A stretch of 5,777 bases of DNA from SIG440 sp045580025 (lineage in GTDB: Bacteria; Bacillota; Clostridia; Monoglobales; Monoglobaceae). Made by a program: the position numbers and the translations under genes. Shown here piece after piece: positions 1 to 5,777 of this stretch. Each line of letters opens with the position of its first letter. Position 1 is the stretch's first letter. The DNA is taken from positions 1-5,777 of the forward strand of contig JAZNNB010000012.1 in NCBI GenBank assembly GCA_045580025.1, written 5' to 3'. The notes below the pieces were generated by a model that was not told the origin of the DNA, made no database searches, and saw only the letters and a list, made by a program, of their open reading frames with translations.

Positions 1-935
1 TCTCTTGCTAATTCTTTTAATTTATCAGGAGATTTTCTCAAATCATCAATTTCTTTTTCAGCAAAATCAATTTCCAACACTTTTTCTGCACCTTCACTTG
101 AAACTATTGTGGGAACAGCAAGACACATATCAGAAATCCCATATTCACCATCAAGCAAGCTCGAAACCGTCAAAATTGACTTTTCGTTGCCAATTATACT
201 CTCAACAATCCTCTTAACAGAAAGTGCTATTGCATAATACGTCGCGCCCTTTTTTTCAATTATTTCATAGGCGGAATTTTTCACCGTTTCGTGAAAATGC
301 TTGTTTGTCAGTTGTTCAGCATCACACACACCACTGAACTGACAAAACTTGTTTATATCCATACCCGCAACCGAAGTTGTGCTCCATGCAGCAACTTCAG
401 AATCCCCGTGTTCACCAATTATATAAGTATGGACATTTCTTACATCCACATTTGTATATTCTCCAAGCAGATATTTGAGTCTTGCTGTATCAAGCACTGT
501 ACCCGAGCCTATAATATGATTGCGTGAAAACCCCGAGATTTTATATGTTACATAGGTAAGAATGTCCACTGGATTTGTTACCATCATAAGAATTGTATCA
601 TCGTGGCAGTACTTCAGCACGTTTTCAACAATGCTTTCCATAATTTTAGCATTTCTCTTTAATAAATCCGTTCTTCTCTCACCTGGCTCCTGACTGGCAC
701 CCGCTGTTATTATCACCATATCCGAACCTTTTATATCCTGATAATCACCTGCAATTATTTTTACAGGGCTTACAAAACTGATTCCGTGGTTCATATCAAG
801 GGCATCACCCTCTGCTTTTCCTCTATTTATATCTATCAACACAATCTCAGATACAAGGCCGCTGAGCATCAATGTATATGCCGTGGTTGAGCCAACAGCG
901 CCTGCACCGATTACCGTTATTTTTCCTTTAAACAT
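1..935 (-). CDS. ldh: L-lactate dehydrogenase, 3' end cut by window edge
   Basis: Reduces pyruvate to L-lactate with NADH in the cytosol, regenerating NAD+ in fermentation. The frame is open from the ATG at 935 to the left edge, giving 311 residues; the family is usually about 315, so only a few C-terminal residues are missing. Visible motifs: Rossmann loop G10-A-G-A-V-G15, Asp35 ending the second strand for NAD ribose, the substrate loop with Gln82 (in SQEPGERR) and Arg88, TNPVD at 120-124, DTAR with Arg152, the catalytic IGEHGD with His176, and Thr232. Gln82 at the specificity position argues for lactate rather than malate dehydrogenase, which has Arg there. The start is supported by GGGAGG seven bases upstream. 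It is divergent from a glucokinase gene across a region with a Rex-like operator. One oddity is Lys154 where FBP-activated enzymes carry Arg. No frameshift seen. Confidence 0.96.
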   Translation of the reverse strand, partial: MFKGKITVIGAGAVGSTTAYTLMLSGLVSEIVLIDINRGKAEGDALDMNHGISFVSPVKIIAGDYQDIKGSDMVIITAGASQEPGERRTDLLKRNAKIMESIVENVLKYCHDDTILMMVTNPVDILTYVTYKISGFSRNHIIGSGTVLDTARLKYLLGEYTNVDVRNVHTYIIGEHGDSEVAAWSTTSVAGMDINKFCQFSGVCDAEQLTNKHFHETVKNSAYEIIEKKGATYYAIALSVKRIVESIIGNEKSILTVSSLLDGEYGISDMCLAVPTIVSSEGAEKVLEIDFAEKEIDDLRKSPDKLKELAR

Positions 936-942
936 ACATCTT

Positions 943-948
943 CCTCCC
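943..948 (-). promoter_or_regulatory. Shine-Dalgarno of ldh
   Basis: GGGAGG on the minus strand, seven bases before the ATG at 935. An overlapping ATG at 939-937 hits a stop after two codons, so the site fixes 935 as the start. Confidence 0.85.
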
Positions 949-991
949 TTTCTTTTTATTTTGACCTATCCAAAAAAAAATATTCAAAAAC

Positions 992-1009
992 TTGTTTTTA
1001 TATTTACAA
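992..1009. promoter_or_regulatory. Candidate Rex operator between ldh and glucokinase
   Basis: The 18-bp dyad TTGTTTTTATATTTACAA matches 11 of the 14 defined positions of the clostridial Rex consensus as I recall it (TTGTTAANNNNTTAACAA), with perfect outer TTGT and ACAA arms and the right spacing. Rex is a redox-sensing repressor that binds DNA when NADH/NAD+ is low, and ldh is a well-known target. The site lies 57 bp upstream of the ldh start and contains the -35 box of the glucokinase promoter. Inference from motif and context only: AT-rich sequence makes chance matches easier, and no rex gene is in the window. Confidence 0.55.
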
Positions 1010-1031
1010 TACAGTAAGTTTGTGATATAAT
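1003..1031 (+). promoter_or_regulatory. Sigma-A-type promoter of glucokinase gene
   Basis: -35 TTTACA at 1003-1008, a 17-bp spacer and -10 TATAAT at 1026-1031, preceded by TG at 1023-1024 (extended -10). This is close to ideal for the housekeeping sigma factor. Transcription would start near 1038, leaving a leader of about 20 bases before the GTG start. The -35 lies inside the candidate Rex operator. Confidence 0.8.
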
Positions 1032-1046
1032 TTTTTCAGACAGAAA

Positions 1047-1052
1047 GGGTGA
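1047..1052 (+). promoter_or_regulatory. Shine-Dalgarno that selects GTG 1058
   Basis: GGGTGA pairs with the end of 16S rRNA (complement of UCACC) and sits five bases before the GTG at 1058. The alternative in-frame GTG at 1049 lies inside this site and would add three residues (M-I-F) before the usual family N-terminus, so 1058 is preferred. Confidence 0.65.
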
Positions 1053-1057
1053 TTTTT

Positions 1058-2002
1058 GTGTATTTAGGCATTGATCTCGGCGGTACAAATATCGCCATTG
1101 GTTTGGTTGATGAAAAAGGGAAAATTATTGTGCAGGACTCAGCGCCTACTCTTGGTCAAAGGACTGCCGATGAAATTATAGAAGATATGATTGCTCTTGC
1201 CGAAAAGGTGGTTAAAAACGCAAACATTTCCAAAGATGTTGTAAAAGCCATTGGTATCGGTTGCCCAGGCGCTGTTGACAACGAAAAAGGCACTATCGTT
1301 TTCACTGAAAACGTACCATTTTCAAACTATCCCATTTGTGATAGATTTAAAAAATACTTTGATGCACCCGTTTATCTTGAAAATGATGCAAATGCAGCAG
1401 CTTATGGTGAATATGTTATAAACGGTGATGACACAAGTATTTTTATTGCCGTAACTTTGGGTACGGGTATTGGTGGCGGAATAATCATTGACGGAAAAAT
1501 TTTCAAAGGCAGCAATGGCGTTGGGTCAGAAATCGGGCACACACCTTTGGTTCTCGGTGGTGTCCAGTGCAGTTGTGGTCAAAAAGGTTGTTGGGAAGCA
1601 TATGCTTCGGTGACCGCTTTGATAAATCAGACAAAGGTTGCTATCAGCGAACATCCCGAAAGCTTTATGAACACTCTTGTTCGTGAACGAGGTGTCATAA
1701 ACGGCAGAACAGCTTTTGACGCCGCAAAACAGGGTGATAAGGTTGCTTTGGAGGTTGTAGAAAAATACATAGAATATATAGCCGGTGGACTTGTGGGAAT
1801 TGTTAATACCTTCCAACCCGATAAATTGGTCATCGGTGGTGGCATCAGCAAAGAAGGTGCATACCTCATTGACCCGATAATCAACTATGTAAGAAAATAT
1901 GATTATAACCAATTTTTCGAGCCGGTAAAAATTGAGCCTGCTACACTTTATAACGATGCCGGTATAATCGGTGCAGCTTTTGCCGCTAAAAATTTCTTGT
2001 AA
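1058..2002 (+). CDS. glcK: ROK-family glucokinase
   Basis: Phosphorylates glucose with ATP to glucose 6-phosphate in the cytosol, feeding sugar that enters unphosphorylated or is released from disaccharides into glycolysis. With the GTG start the protein has 314 residues; Bacillus subtilis GlcK is about 320. Visible motifs: phosphate-binding D6-LGGTNI near the N-terminus, GCPGAVD at 68-74, ENDANAAA at 108-115 with the putative catalytic base Asp110, the glycine-rich TLGTGIGGG at 133-141, EIGH ending at His161, and the zinc cluster C171-S-C173-GQKG-C178-WE. A second glycine-rich stretch, VIGGGIS, lies near the C-terminus. EIGH and the cysteine cluster are the ROK signature. Sugar specificity is inferred from family resemblance; another hexose kinase, such as for fructose or N-acetyl sugars, is possible. 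It is a single-gene unit with its own promoter and terminator, divergent from ldh. Confidence 0.88.
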   Translation: MYLGIDLGGTNIAIGLVDEKGKIIVQDSAPTLGQRTADEIIEDMIALAEKVVKNANISKDVVKAIGIGCPGAVDNEKGTIVFTENVPFSNYPICDRFKKYFDAPVYLENDANAAAYGEYVINGDDTSIFIAVTLGTGIGGGIIIDGKIFKGSNGVGSEIGHTPLVLGGVQCSCGQKGCWEAYASVTALINQTKVAISEHPESFMNTLVRERGVINGRTAFDAAKQGDKVALEVVEKYIEYIAGGLVGIVNTFQPDKLVIGGGISKEGAYLIDPIINYVRKYDYNQFFEPVKIEPATLYNDAGIIGAAFAAKNFL

Positions 2003-2010
2003 AGACATCT

Positions 2011-2045
2011 AAAAAACAGAGCGAAAAATTTCGCTCTGTTTTTTT
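2011..2045. terminator. Bidirectional intrinsic terminator
   Basis: The stem CAGAGCGAAA (2017-2026) pairs with TTTCGCTCTG (2029-2038); the innermost pairs probably open to make the loop. It is flanked by six A's at 2011-2016 and seven T's at 2039-2045, so each strand shows a GC-containing hairpin followed by a U-run. It lies between the glucokinase stop at 2002 and the stop of the convergent radical-SAM gene at 2048, and can end both transcripts. Confidence 0.93.
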
Positions 2046-2047
2046 GT

Positions 2048-3322
2048 TTATCTCAACAACTCATCAAGAAGTTCAAATCCGTCATTCCCGACAATTCTCA
2101 CTTTGACGCGAAGTTCTCTTTCTAAATCCGAAACTGTGGTATCATCAAGAAAAACCTCTTCATCATGTCTGAGCATAGAAACCGGTATGAGAAGATATTT
2201 GCCCAAATGTTTTCCCTTTAACTGTTTTATAATATCCCCACCAGTCACAAGACCGCTGACAGTAATTTTTTCTCCAAAAAAATTGTTTTTTATCTTTTCA
2301 ATGTGAATTTTTTCTGTTTCAAGTTCTGCAACCAACCCTTTAATGAAGCCATATGCAAGATATCCTGTTACTAATGTTTTTTCACTCTTTACACGCCTTT
2401 TTTTCTTGAAACTGAGAGCATCAAGAAATTCAGCTTCAAGCGATGCACAAAGTCCTACTCCGTTTTCAATCTGAGGAAAGCCGTCATACTCTTCTGCTGG
2501 TGGAGTTTCTTTTTCTGCCATTATATAAAATTCATCAGAAAGATATACAAAGTTTATGTTGCGTTCTTTTTTGAATTTCTCCTGCCATTTAGACACCTGA
2601 TTGATTACCTCAATAGAACTTTCTTTGTCAAAGGGCACAAGATTGGCAAGTCCCTCGCGATGTGCCGAAATTCCAACAGGAACAATCGACAAGCTTTCTA
2701 TTGAGTCGCCGAGATCATAAAGGTCAGAAATAGTTCTGTCAAGCTCCTCTTTGTCGTTAACACCTCGGCAAAGCACAACCTGACAATTTATCATAAGACC
2801 GCCGTCTTTGAACCGCCCGAGCTGCTGCATAAGCTTTCCAGCATTTTTGTTGCTAAGCATTTTTACCCTAAGTTCAGGATTTGTGGTATGCACAGAAACA
2901 TTTATGCGAGGGATTGAATATTCAATTATTCGATCAAGGTCGCTGTCTTTCATATTTGTGAGGGTCACATAATTACCCTGCAAAAACGAAAGCCGATAGT
3001 CGTCATCCTTAAAATAACAGCTTTCACGCATATCCTTTGGGAGCTGGTCGATAAAGCAAAAAATACATTTGTTATGACAAGAACGCGGCTCATCAATGAG
3101 CAGCGTCTCAAATTCAATTCCTAAAGGCTCAAAATCATCATTTTTGACAATTATATTTCGGTCTTTAAGTTCAATATTAAGTTTTTCACCGGCAGACAGA
3201 AACATATAATCAAGATAATCATGTACAACTCTACCGTTTATTGAAACGATTTCATCTCCGGGCATAATGCCATTTTTGTGGGCAGGTGAGCCTGGCAAAA
3301 CCCGATTTACTTTTGCTGACAT
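2048..3322 (-). CDS. PDZ / radical-SAM DUF512 family protein
   Basis: A 424-residue cytosolic protein of a widespread Firmicute family whose reaction is, to my knowledge, not established. Residues about 1-60 form a PDZ-like domain (PGSPAHKNGIMPGDEI, then SINGR). It is followed by a radical-SAM-type iron-sulfur motif with Cys82, Cys86 and Cys89 (CHNKCIFC), spacing CX3CX2C, which would hold a 4Fe-4S cluster that cleaves S-adenosylmethionine. The stretch from there to about residue 123 (FIDQLPKDMR, FLQGNYVTLTN) and the later VPVGISAHREG and YLSDEFY are typical of DUF512 proteins. The C-terminal third is the DUF512 region. The ATG overlaps the stop of the preceding yerC-like gene by one base (TAATG), and AAGGAG lies 11 bases upstream, so translation is probably coupled. 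Last gene before the bidirectional terminator. Substrate unknown; no truncation seen. Confidence 0.9.
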   Translation of the reverse strand: MSAKVNRVLPGSPAHKNGIMPGDEIVSINGRVVHDYLDYMFLSAGEKLNIELKDRNIIVKNDDFEPLGIEFETLLIDEPRSCHNKCIFCFIDQLPKDMRESCYFKDDDYRLSFLQGNYVTLTNMKDSDLDRIIEYSIPRINVSVHTTNPELRVKMLSNKNAGKLMQQLGRFKDGGLMINCQVVLCRGVNDKEELDRTISDLYDLGDSIESLSIVPVGISAHREGLANLVPFDKESSIEVINQVSKWQEKFKKERNINFVYLSDEFYIMAEKETPPAEEYDGFPQIENGVGLCASLEAEFLDALSFKKKRRVKSEKTLVTGYLAYGFIKGLVAELETEKIHIEKIKNNFFGEKITVSGLVTGGDIIKQLKGKHLGKYLLIPVSMLRHDEEVFLDDTTVSDLERELRVKVRIVGNDGFELLDELLR

Positions 3323-3606
3323 TATTTTGCCTGCTCCTTTTTTAGAACGGTTTTATAGCCTTTGCCATAGTTTAGAGCCTTGTTGACACGCGAAATAGTA
3401 GCACTCGAAGCACCGGTCTTTTCCACAATTTCATTGAATGTCATACCGCTGTTTAAAAGACGTGCCACAGTCATACGCTGAGAAATAGAATTAAGCTCGT
3501 TTATGGTACAAATATCTTCAAAAAACGCTTTGCATTCTTCATCATTTTCAAGGGATAGTATAGATTTATAAAGATATTCTATCTCTTTGTTTGAAATATC
3601 ATTCAT
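3322..3606 (-). CDS. yerC: YerC/YecD-type TrpR-related DNA-binding protein
   Basis: A 94-residue protein of the TrpR fold, probably a dimeric DNA-binding regulator. The helix-turn-helix spans about 55-80 (MTFNEIVEKTGASSATISRV), preceded by the conserved helix ISQRMTVARLLNSG at 41-54. Arg73, in TISR, corresponds to the Arg in TrpR's TITR. Whether it binds an amino acid is unknown, and its targets cannot be read from the sequence. The ATG at 3606 is chosen because TAAGGTGA lies five bases before it; the in-frame GTG at 3615 falls inside that site. The ATPase stop is embedded in the same Shine-Dalgarno, and the gene's own stop overlaps the DUF512 start, so it is expressed with the transporter genes. 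Length is about normal for the family. Confidence 0.88.
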   Translation of the reverse strand: MNDISNKEIEYLYKSILSLENDEECKAFFEDICTINELNSISQRMTVARLLNSGMTFNEIVEKTGASSATISRVNKALNYGKGYKTVLKKEQAK

Positions 3607-3611
3607 AACTT

Positions 3612-3619
3612 TCACCTTA
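3612..3619 (-). promoter_or_regulatory. Shine-Dalgarno of yerC containing the ATPase stop
   Basis: TAAGGTGA on the minus strand; its first three bases are the TAA stop of the ATPase gene. It lies five bases before the ATG at 3606. Ribosomes ending the ATPase would be placed directly on the yerC start, which suggests translational coupling. Confidence 0.75.
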
Positions 3620-4351
3620 CCTTTTAAAACCTTTGAGAAATGCTTGTGTACGTTCGTTCTGCGGATTATCTATTACATCTTCCGCCTTTCCCTCTTCAAC
3701 GATATATCCACCCGCCATAAAAACAACACGGTCGGCAACGTTTTTTGCAAACTCTATTTCGTGAGTAACAATAACCATTGTCATATCCCTTGCGGCAAGG
3801 TCACGAATAACTTTGAGGATTTCGCCTGTAAGCTCAGGGTCAAGTGCGGATGTAGGCTCGTCAAAAAGCATAACCTTTGGATTCATAGCAAGAGCTCTTG
3901 CTATTGCCACACGTTGTTGCTGACCACCTGAAAGTTGATACGGATATGCATCAATTTTGTCAGAAAGTCCGACTTGTTCCAAAAGCGAAGCAGCGTGCTT
4001 TTCAGCCTCTTCACGCGATTCATTGTTCACAAGCATAGGTGCAAGGGTTATGTTTTCAAGCACTGATTTGTGAGGGAACAGATTGAAATTCTGAAAAACC
4101 ATTCCAAGCTTTTGAAATGCATTACTCTTAAGATAAACACCACCATCAACAACGGTTTCGCCGTCAATGGAAATCGTACCCCCATCCACTGTTTCAAGAT
4201 GAATAAGGGACCTTAAAAAAGTGCTTTTTCCGGAACCAGAAGGGCCGATAAGCGCCACAACTTCACCTTCCTGGATTTCCATACTTACATCCTTTAAAAC
4301 ATCAAGCTTTCCAAAACTTTTCATAACATTTTTAGCAGAAATTACTGACAT
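3617..4351 (-). CDS. Amino-acid ABC transporter ATP-binding protein
   Basis: The ATPase of a polar-amino-acid uptake system (GlnQ/HisP type), acting as a dimer on the inner face of the membrane. All motifs are intact in 244 residues: Walker A GPSGSGKST at 36-44, Q-loop Gln87 in VFQNFNLFPH, signature LSGGQ at 140-144, Walker B ending Asp164-Glu165, D-loop SALD, and switch His197 in VTHE. The length is typical (about 240). The ATG at 4351 is preceded by GGGGGTG at 4357-4363, which begins on the last base of the permease TAG stop. It lies directly downstream of the permease and is its obvious partner. The ligand cannot be told from this subunit, so glnQ is a family likeness rather than an assignment. 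Confidence 0.95.
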   Translation of the reverse strand: MSVISAKNVMKSFGKLDVLKDVSMEIQEGEVVALIGPSGSGKSTFLRSLIHLETVDGGTISIDGETVVDGGVYLKSNAFQKLGMVFQNFNLFPHKSVLENITLAPMLVNNESREEAEKHAASLLEQVGLSDKIDAYPYQLSGGQQQRVAIARALAMNPKVMLFDEPTSALDPELTGEILKVIRDLAARDMTMVIVTHEIEFAKNVADRVVFMAGGYIVEEGKAEDVIDNPQNERTQAFLKGFKR

Positions 4352-4362
4352 ATCGGCACCCC

Positions 4363-5010
4363 CTATCCTTTATAATAATCCAATTTCTTTTCCACATAGC
4401 CAAGAAGCAATGTGAGAACACCGTTGAACGCAAGGAAATAAAGCGCCGTTGAGAAAAGCGGCCAAATAAGACCCTGTTTTGAAAATCTTTCAGCAAACAT
4501 CAGAATTTCAACAACGCCAATAACGCGCGCGAGTGCTGTGTCTTTAACAAGAGTGATTATTTCATTGCCCATAGGCGGAACTATTCTTTTTACCACCTGG
4601 AAAAGTACAACCTTAAAAAACACCTGCGTTTTGGACATAGCAAGCACCTGACCTGCTTCATATTGACCCTTTGGAATACTTTCAATTCCCCCACGATATA
4701 TTTCAGAGAAATATGCCGCATAGTTGATAGAAAACGCAATGAATGCCGCCATCAGACGGTCACGCATAGGAATTCCCCAAAGAAGTCCAGGCGCATAAAA
4801 CACCACAAAAAGTTGAAGCATCAAAGGTGTACCGCGTATTATCCAGACAAAAGTCTTCATTATGTATTTAAGCGGTTTAAAATTTGACATCGTTCCAAGA
4901 GCAATAATCAACCCAAGGGGAATTGCTACTATCAGTGTTACCGCAAACAGCAGAAAGTTTACGCCAAAGCCTTCAAACAATGCTGCTATAATTTCCTGAA
5001 ATCTATCCAT
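4363..5010 (-). CDS. Amino-acid ABC transporter permease (HisM/GlnP type)
   Basis: Membrane channel subunit of the uptake system, 215 residues, a usual length for the family. Five hydrophobic segments can be seen at about 16-41, 53-80, 85-105, 150-172 and 180-205. The conserved RGTP lies at 59-62. The cytoplasmic EAA loop at about 118-136 (EAGQVLAMSKTQVFFK) contacts the ATPase. Such permeases work as homo- or heterodimers; only one permease gene is present, so a homodimer is likely. The ATG at 5010 has a weak Shine-Dalgarno (GGTTGGA just upstream), which may lower its expression relative to its neighbours. It lies 28 bases after the binding-protein gene and 11 before the ATPase start. No signal peptide is expected. 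Confidence 0.94.
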   Translation of the reverse strand: MDRFQEIIAALFEGFGVNFLLFAVTLIVAIPLGLIIALGTMSNFKPLKYIMKTFVWIIRGTPLMLQLFVVFYAPGLLWGIPMRDRLMAAFIAFSINYAAYFSEIYRGGIESIPKGQYEAGQVLAMSKTQVFFKVVLFQVVKRIVPPMGNEIITLVKDTALARVIGVVEILMFAERFSKQGLIWPLFSTALYFLAFNGVLTLLLGYVEKKLDYYKG

Positions 5011-5038
5011 CGTCCAACCGTACTTTCTGTAAATTTAA

Positions 5039-5777
5039 TTATTTTACTTTTGATACCATTACCTGTTTGTTCTGCATATAAGGAGCAGAAATGCTCATAT
5101 TCTGGAGACGTTCGTCTGTGATTGTCATACCATTCCAGATACAGTCAATATTCTTTGCATTGAGCTCTATTTCTTTTGAATTCCAGTTGATTTCAACAAA
5201 CTTTGCTTCAACGCCAAGCTTTTCACATACAGCCTTTGCAAATTCTGTTTCAAAACCAATAAGTTCTTCGCCCTCATAGTAATTCATAGGAGCAAAAAGT
5301 GTGATACCAACGATGAGTTCACCTTTTTCTTTAACGTAAGCAAGGTCACCCTCTGTGATTTCTTCTTCAAAAGCAGCACCATCTTTGATAATAAGGTCAC
5401 CAAGCTTGTAAGTATCTGCAATTTCATCCATTTTTCCTTCAGCAGCAAGTTCAGCTATTGCAGCATTTACAGCAGGTGTAATATCGCTACCTTTTCTGAA
5501 TGCAATACCATATTCTTCAGGGTTGAAATCCTTACCTTCAACAACAGCCAAATCAACAAAATCTGTACCCTCACCGATTGAACCGATTGATGTAACATAG
5601 TCAACAATAGCAATATCAGATGTGCCAGACTTAACATCGAGAAGCGCTGTAGCCATTGAGTCAACTGCTGTAAACTGTGCATTTTTGAAGAATTCATCAC
5701 CTGTTGCAAGTTCTTCTCCTGCTGAACCTGCTTCTGCTACAACAAGTGCACCGTCAACAGACTGTGAATAGTTAGCG
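5039..5777 (-). CDS. Amino-acid ABC substrate-binding protein with reversed lobe order, 5' end outside window
   Basis: Extracellular receptor of the transporter, family-3 (amino-acid) type. The frame is open from the right edge to the TAA at 5041-5039, giving 245 visible residues; an internal ATG at 5656 is not the start. Residues about 1-130 resemble the C-terminal half of such proteins: VVAEAGSAGEE, IVDY with Asp59, EEYGIAFRKGSD and the final helix to DLII. A linker (about 131-142) follows. Residues about 143-245 resemble the N-terminal half: YVKEKGELIVGI, GFETEFAKAVCEKLG, GMTITDER with Arg223, and APYMQNKQV, where the chain ends at the hinge. Normal proteins have the opposite order. The usual ligand-binding Arg and Asp are each present once. 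It may be circularly permuted, or a tandem protein with a truncated second domain; the signal peptide and N-terminus are not visible. Ligand unknown. Confidence 0.9.
   Translation of the reverse strand, partial: ANYSQSVDGALVVAEAGSAGEELATGDEFFKNAQFTAVDSMATALLDVKSGTSDIAIVDYVTSIGSIGEGTDFVDLAVVEGKDFNPEEYGIAFRKGSDITPAVNAAIAELAAEGKMDEIADTYKLGDLIIKDGAAFEEEITEGDLAYVKEKGELIVGITLFAPMNYYEGEELIGFETEFAKAVCEKLGVEAKFVEINWNSKEIELNAKNIDCIWNGMTITDERLQNMSISAPYMQNKQVMVSKVK

Noticed and set aside
5..527. Two plus-strand frames (5-217 and 291-527) opposite ldh.
   Set aside because: Low-complexity or family-less translations opposite a fully conserved lactate dehydrogenase.
1..935. Malate dehydrogenase as an alternative for the dehydrogenase.
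   Set aside because: The substrate-loop specificity position is Gln (Q82), as in lactate dehydrogenases, not the Arg of malate dehydrogenases.
958..987. ldh promoter with TTGAAT (987-982) and CAAAAT (963-958) on the minus strand.
   Set aside because: The boxes match only four of six positions each and the spacing is 18 bp across an A/T run. An alternative TATAAA at 1002-997 lacks a -35, so I assign no ldh promoter.
1049..1057. Earlier GTG start for the glucokinase.
   Set aside because: It lies within the Shine-Dalgarno that serves the GTG at 1058, and the protein from 1058 begins at the usual place just before LGIDLGGT.
1526..2008. A 160-codon minus-strand frame antisense to the glucokinase.
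   Set aside because: No recognisable family, and it runs over the strongly conserved ROK coding sequence; it is a shadow frame.
3607..3615. Earlier GTG start for the YerC-like protein.
   Set aside because: It lies inside the TAAGGTGA site, which is well placed for the ATG at 3606.
3587..3931. A 114-codon plus-strand frame antisense to the ATPase and yerC.
   Set aside because: Its translation shows no domain, and the opposite strand carries intact Walker B, signature and switch motifs.
5011..5038. Possible remnant of a missing second C-lobe after the binding-protein stop, which would indicate a frameshift.
   Set aside because: Only 28 bases separate the stop from the permease start, with no room for the roughly 130-residue lobe in any frame. 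A simple frameshift does not explain the short second half.
5039..5656. Binding protein starting at the internal ATG at 5656.
   Set aside because: The same frame continues open to the window edge and encodes conserved binding-protein sequence (VVAEAGSAGEE) upstream. The ATG is an internal Met within DSMATALL.

Overview
The window looks like chromosomal DNA from an AT-rich, low-GC Gram-positive anaerobe, most likely in the Clostridia. This rests on the gene families (NAD-linked L-lactate dehydrogenase, ROK glucokinase with a zinc motif, YerC/TrpR-like protein, PDZ/radical-SAM DUF512 protein), the Firmicute-type Shine-Dalgarno sequences and the GTG start. No species can be assigned from the sequence alone. 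I see no tRNA, rRNA, CRISPR array, insertion sequence or phage gene.

Left part (1 to about 2045): a lactate dehydrogenase gene on the minus strand runs off the left edge a few residues before its end. It is divergent from a plus-strand ROK-family glucokinase. The 122-bp region between their starts holds a near-consensus sigma-A promoter for the glucokinase. It also holds an 18-bp dyad resembling the operator of the redox repressor Rex, a known regulator of ldh. The dyad contains the glucokinase -35 box, so entry (glucose phosphorylation) and exit (lactate formation) of glycolysis may share one NADH/NAD+ switch. A strong bidirectional terminator follows the glucokinase and also serves the convergent minus-strand genes.

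Right part (2048 to 5777): five tightly packed minus-strand genes look like one operon. In transcription order they are an amino-acid-type ABC substrate-binding protein (5' end outside the window), a HisM/GlnP-type permease, a GlnQ-type ATPase, a YerC-type TrpR-fold DNA-binding protein, and a PDZ/radical-SAM DUF512 protein. The ATPase stop codon lies inside the yerC Shine-Dalgarno, and the yerC stop overlaps the DUF512 start by one base, so the last three genes appear translationally linked. No gap between genes exceeds 122 bp.

The most unusual feature is the substrate-binding protein. In the visible part the C-terminal half of a family-3 binding domain comes first, followed by a linker and then the N-terminal half, and the protein stops at the hinge. 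This is the reverse of the normal order. It suggests either a circularly permuted binding protein or a tandem binding protein whose second domain is cut at the hinge. The start of the gene, which would decide, is outside the window.
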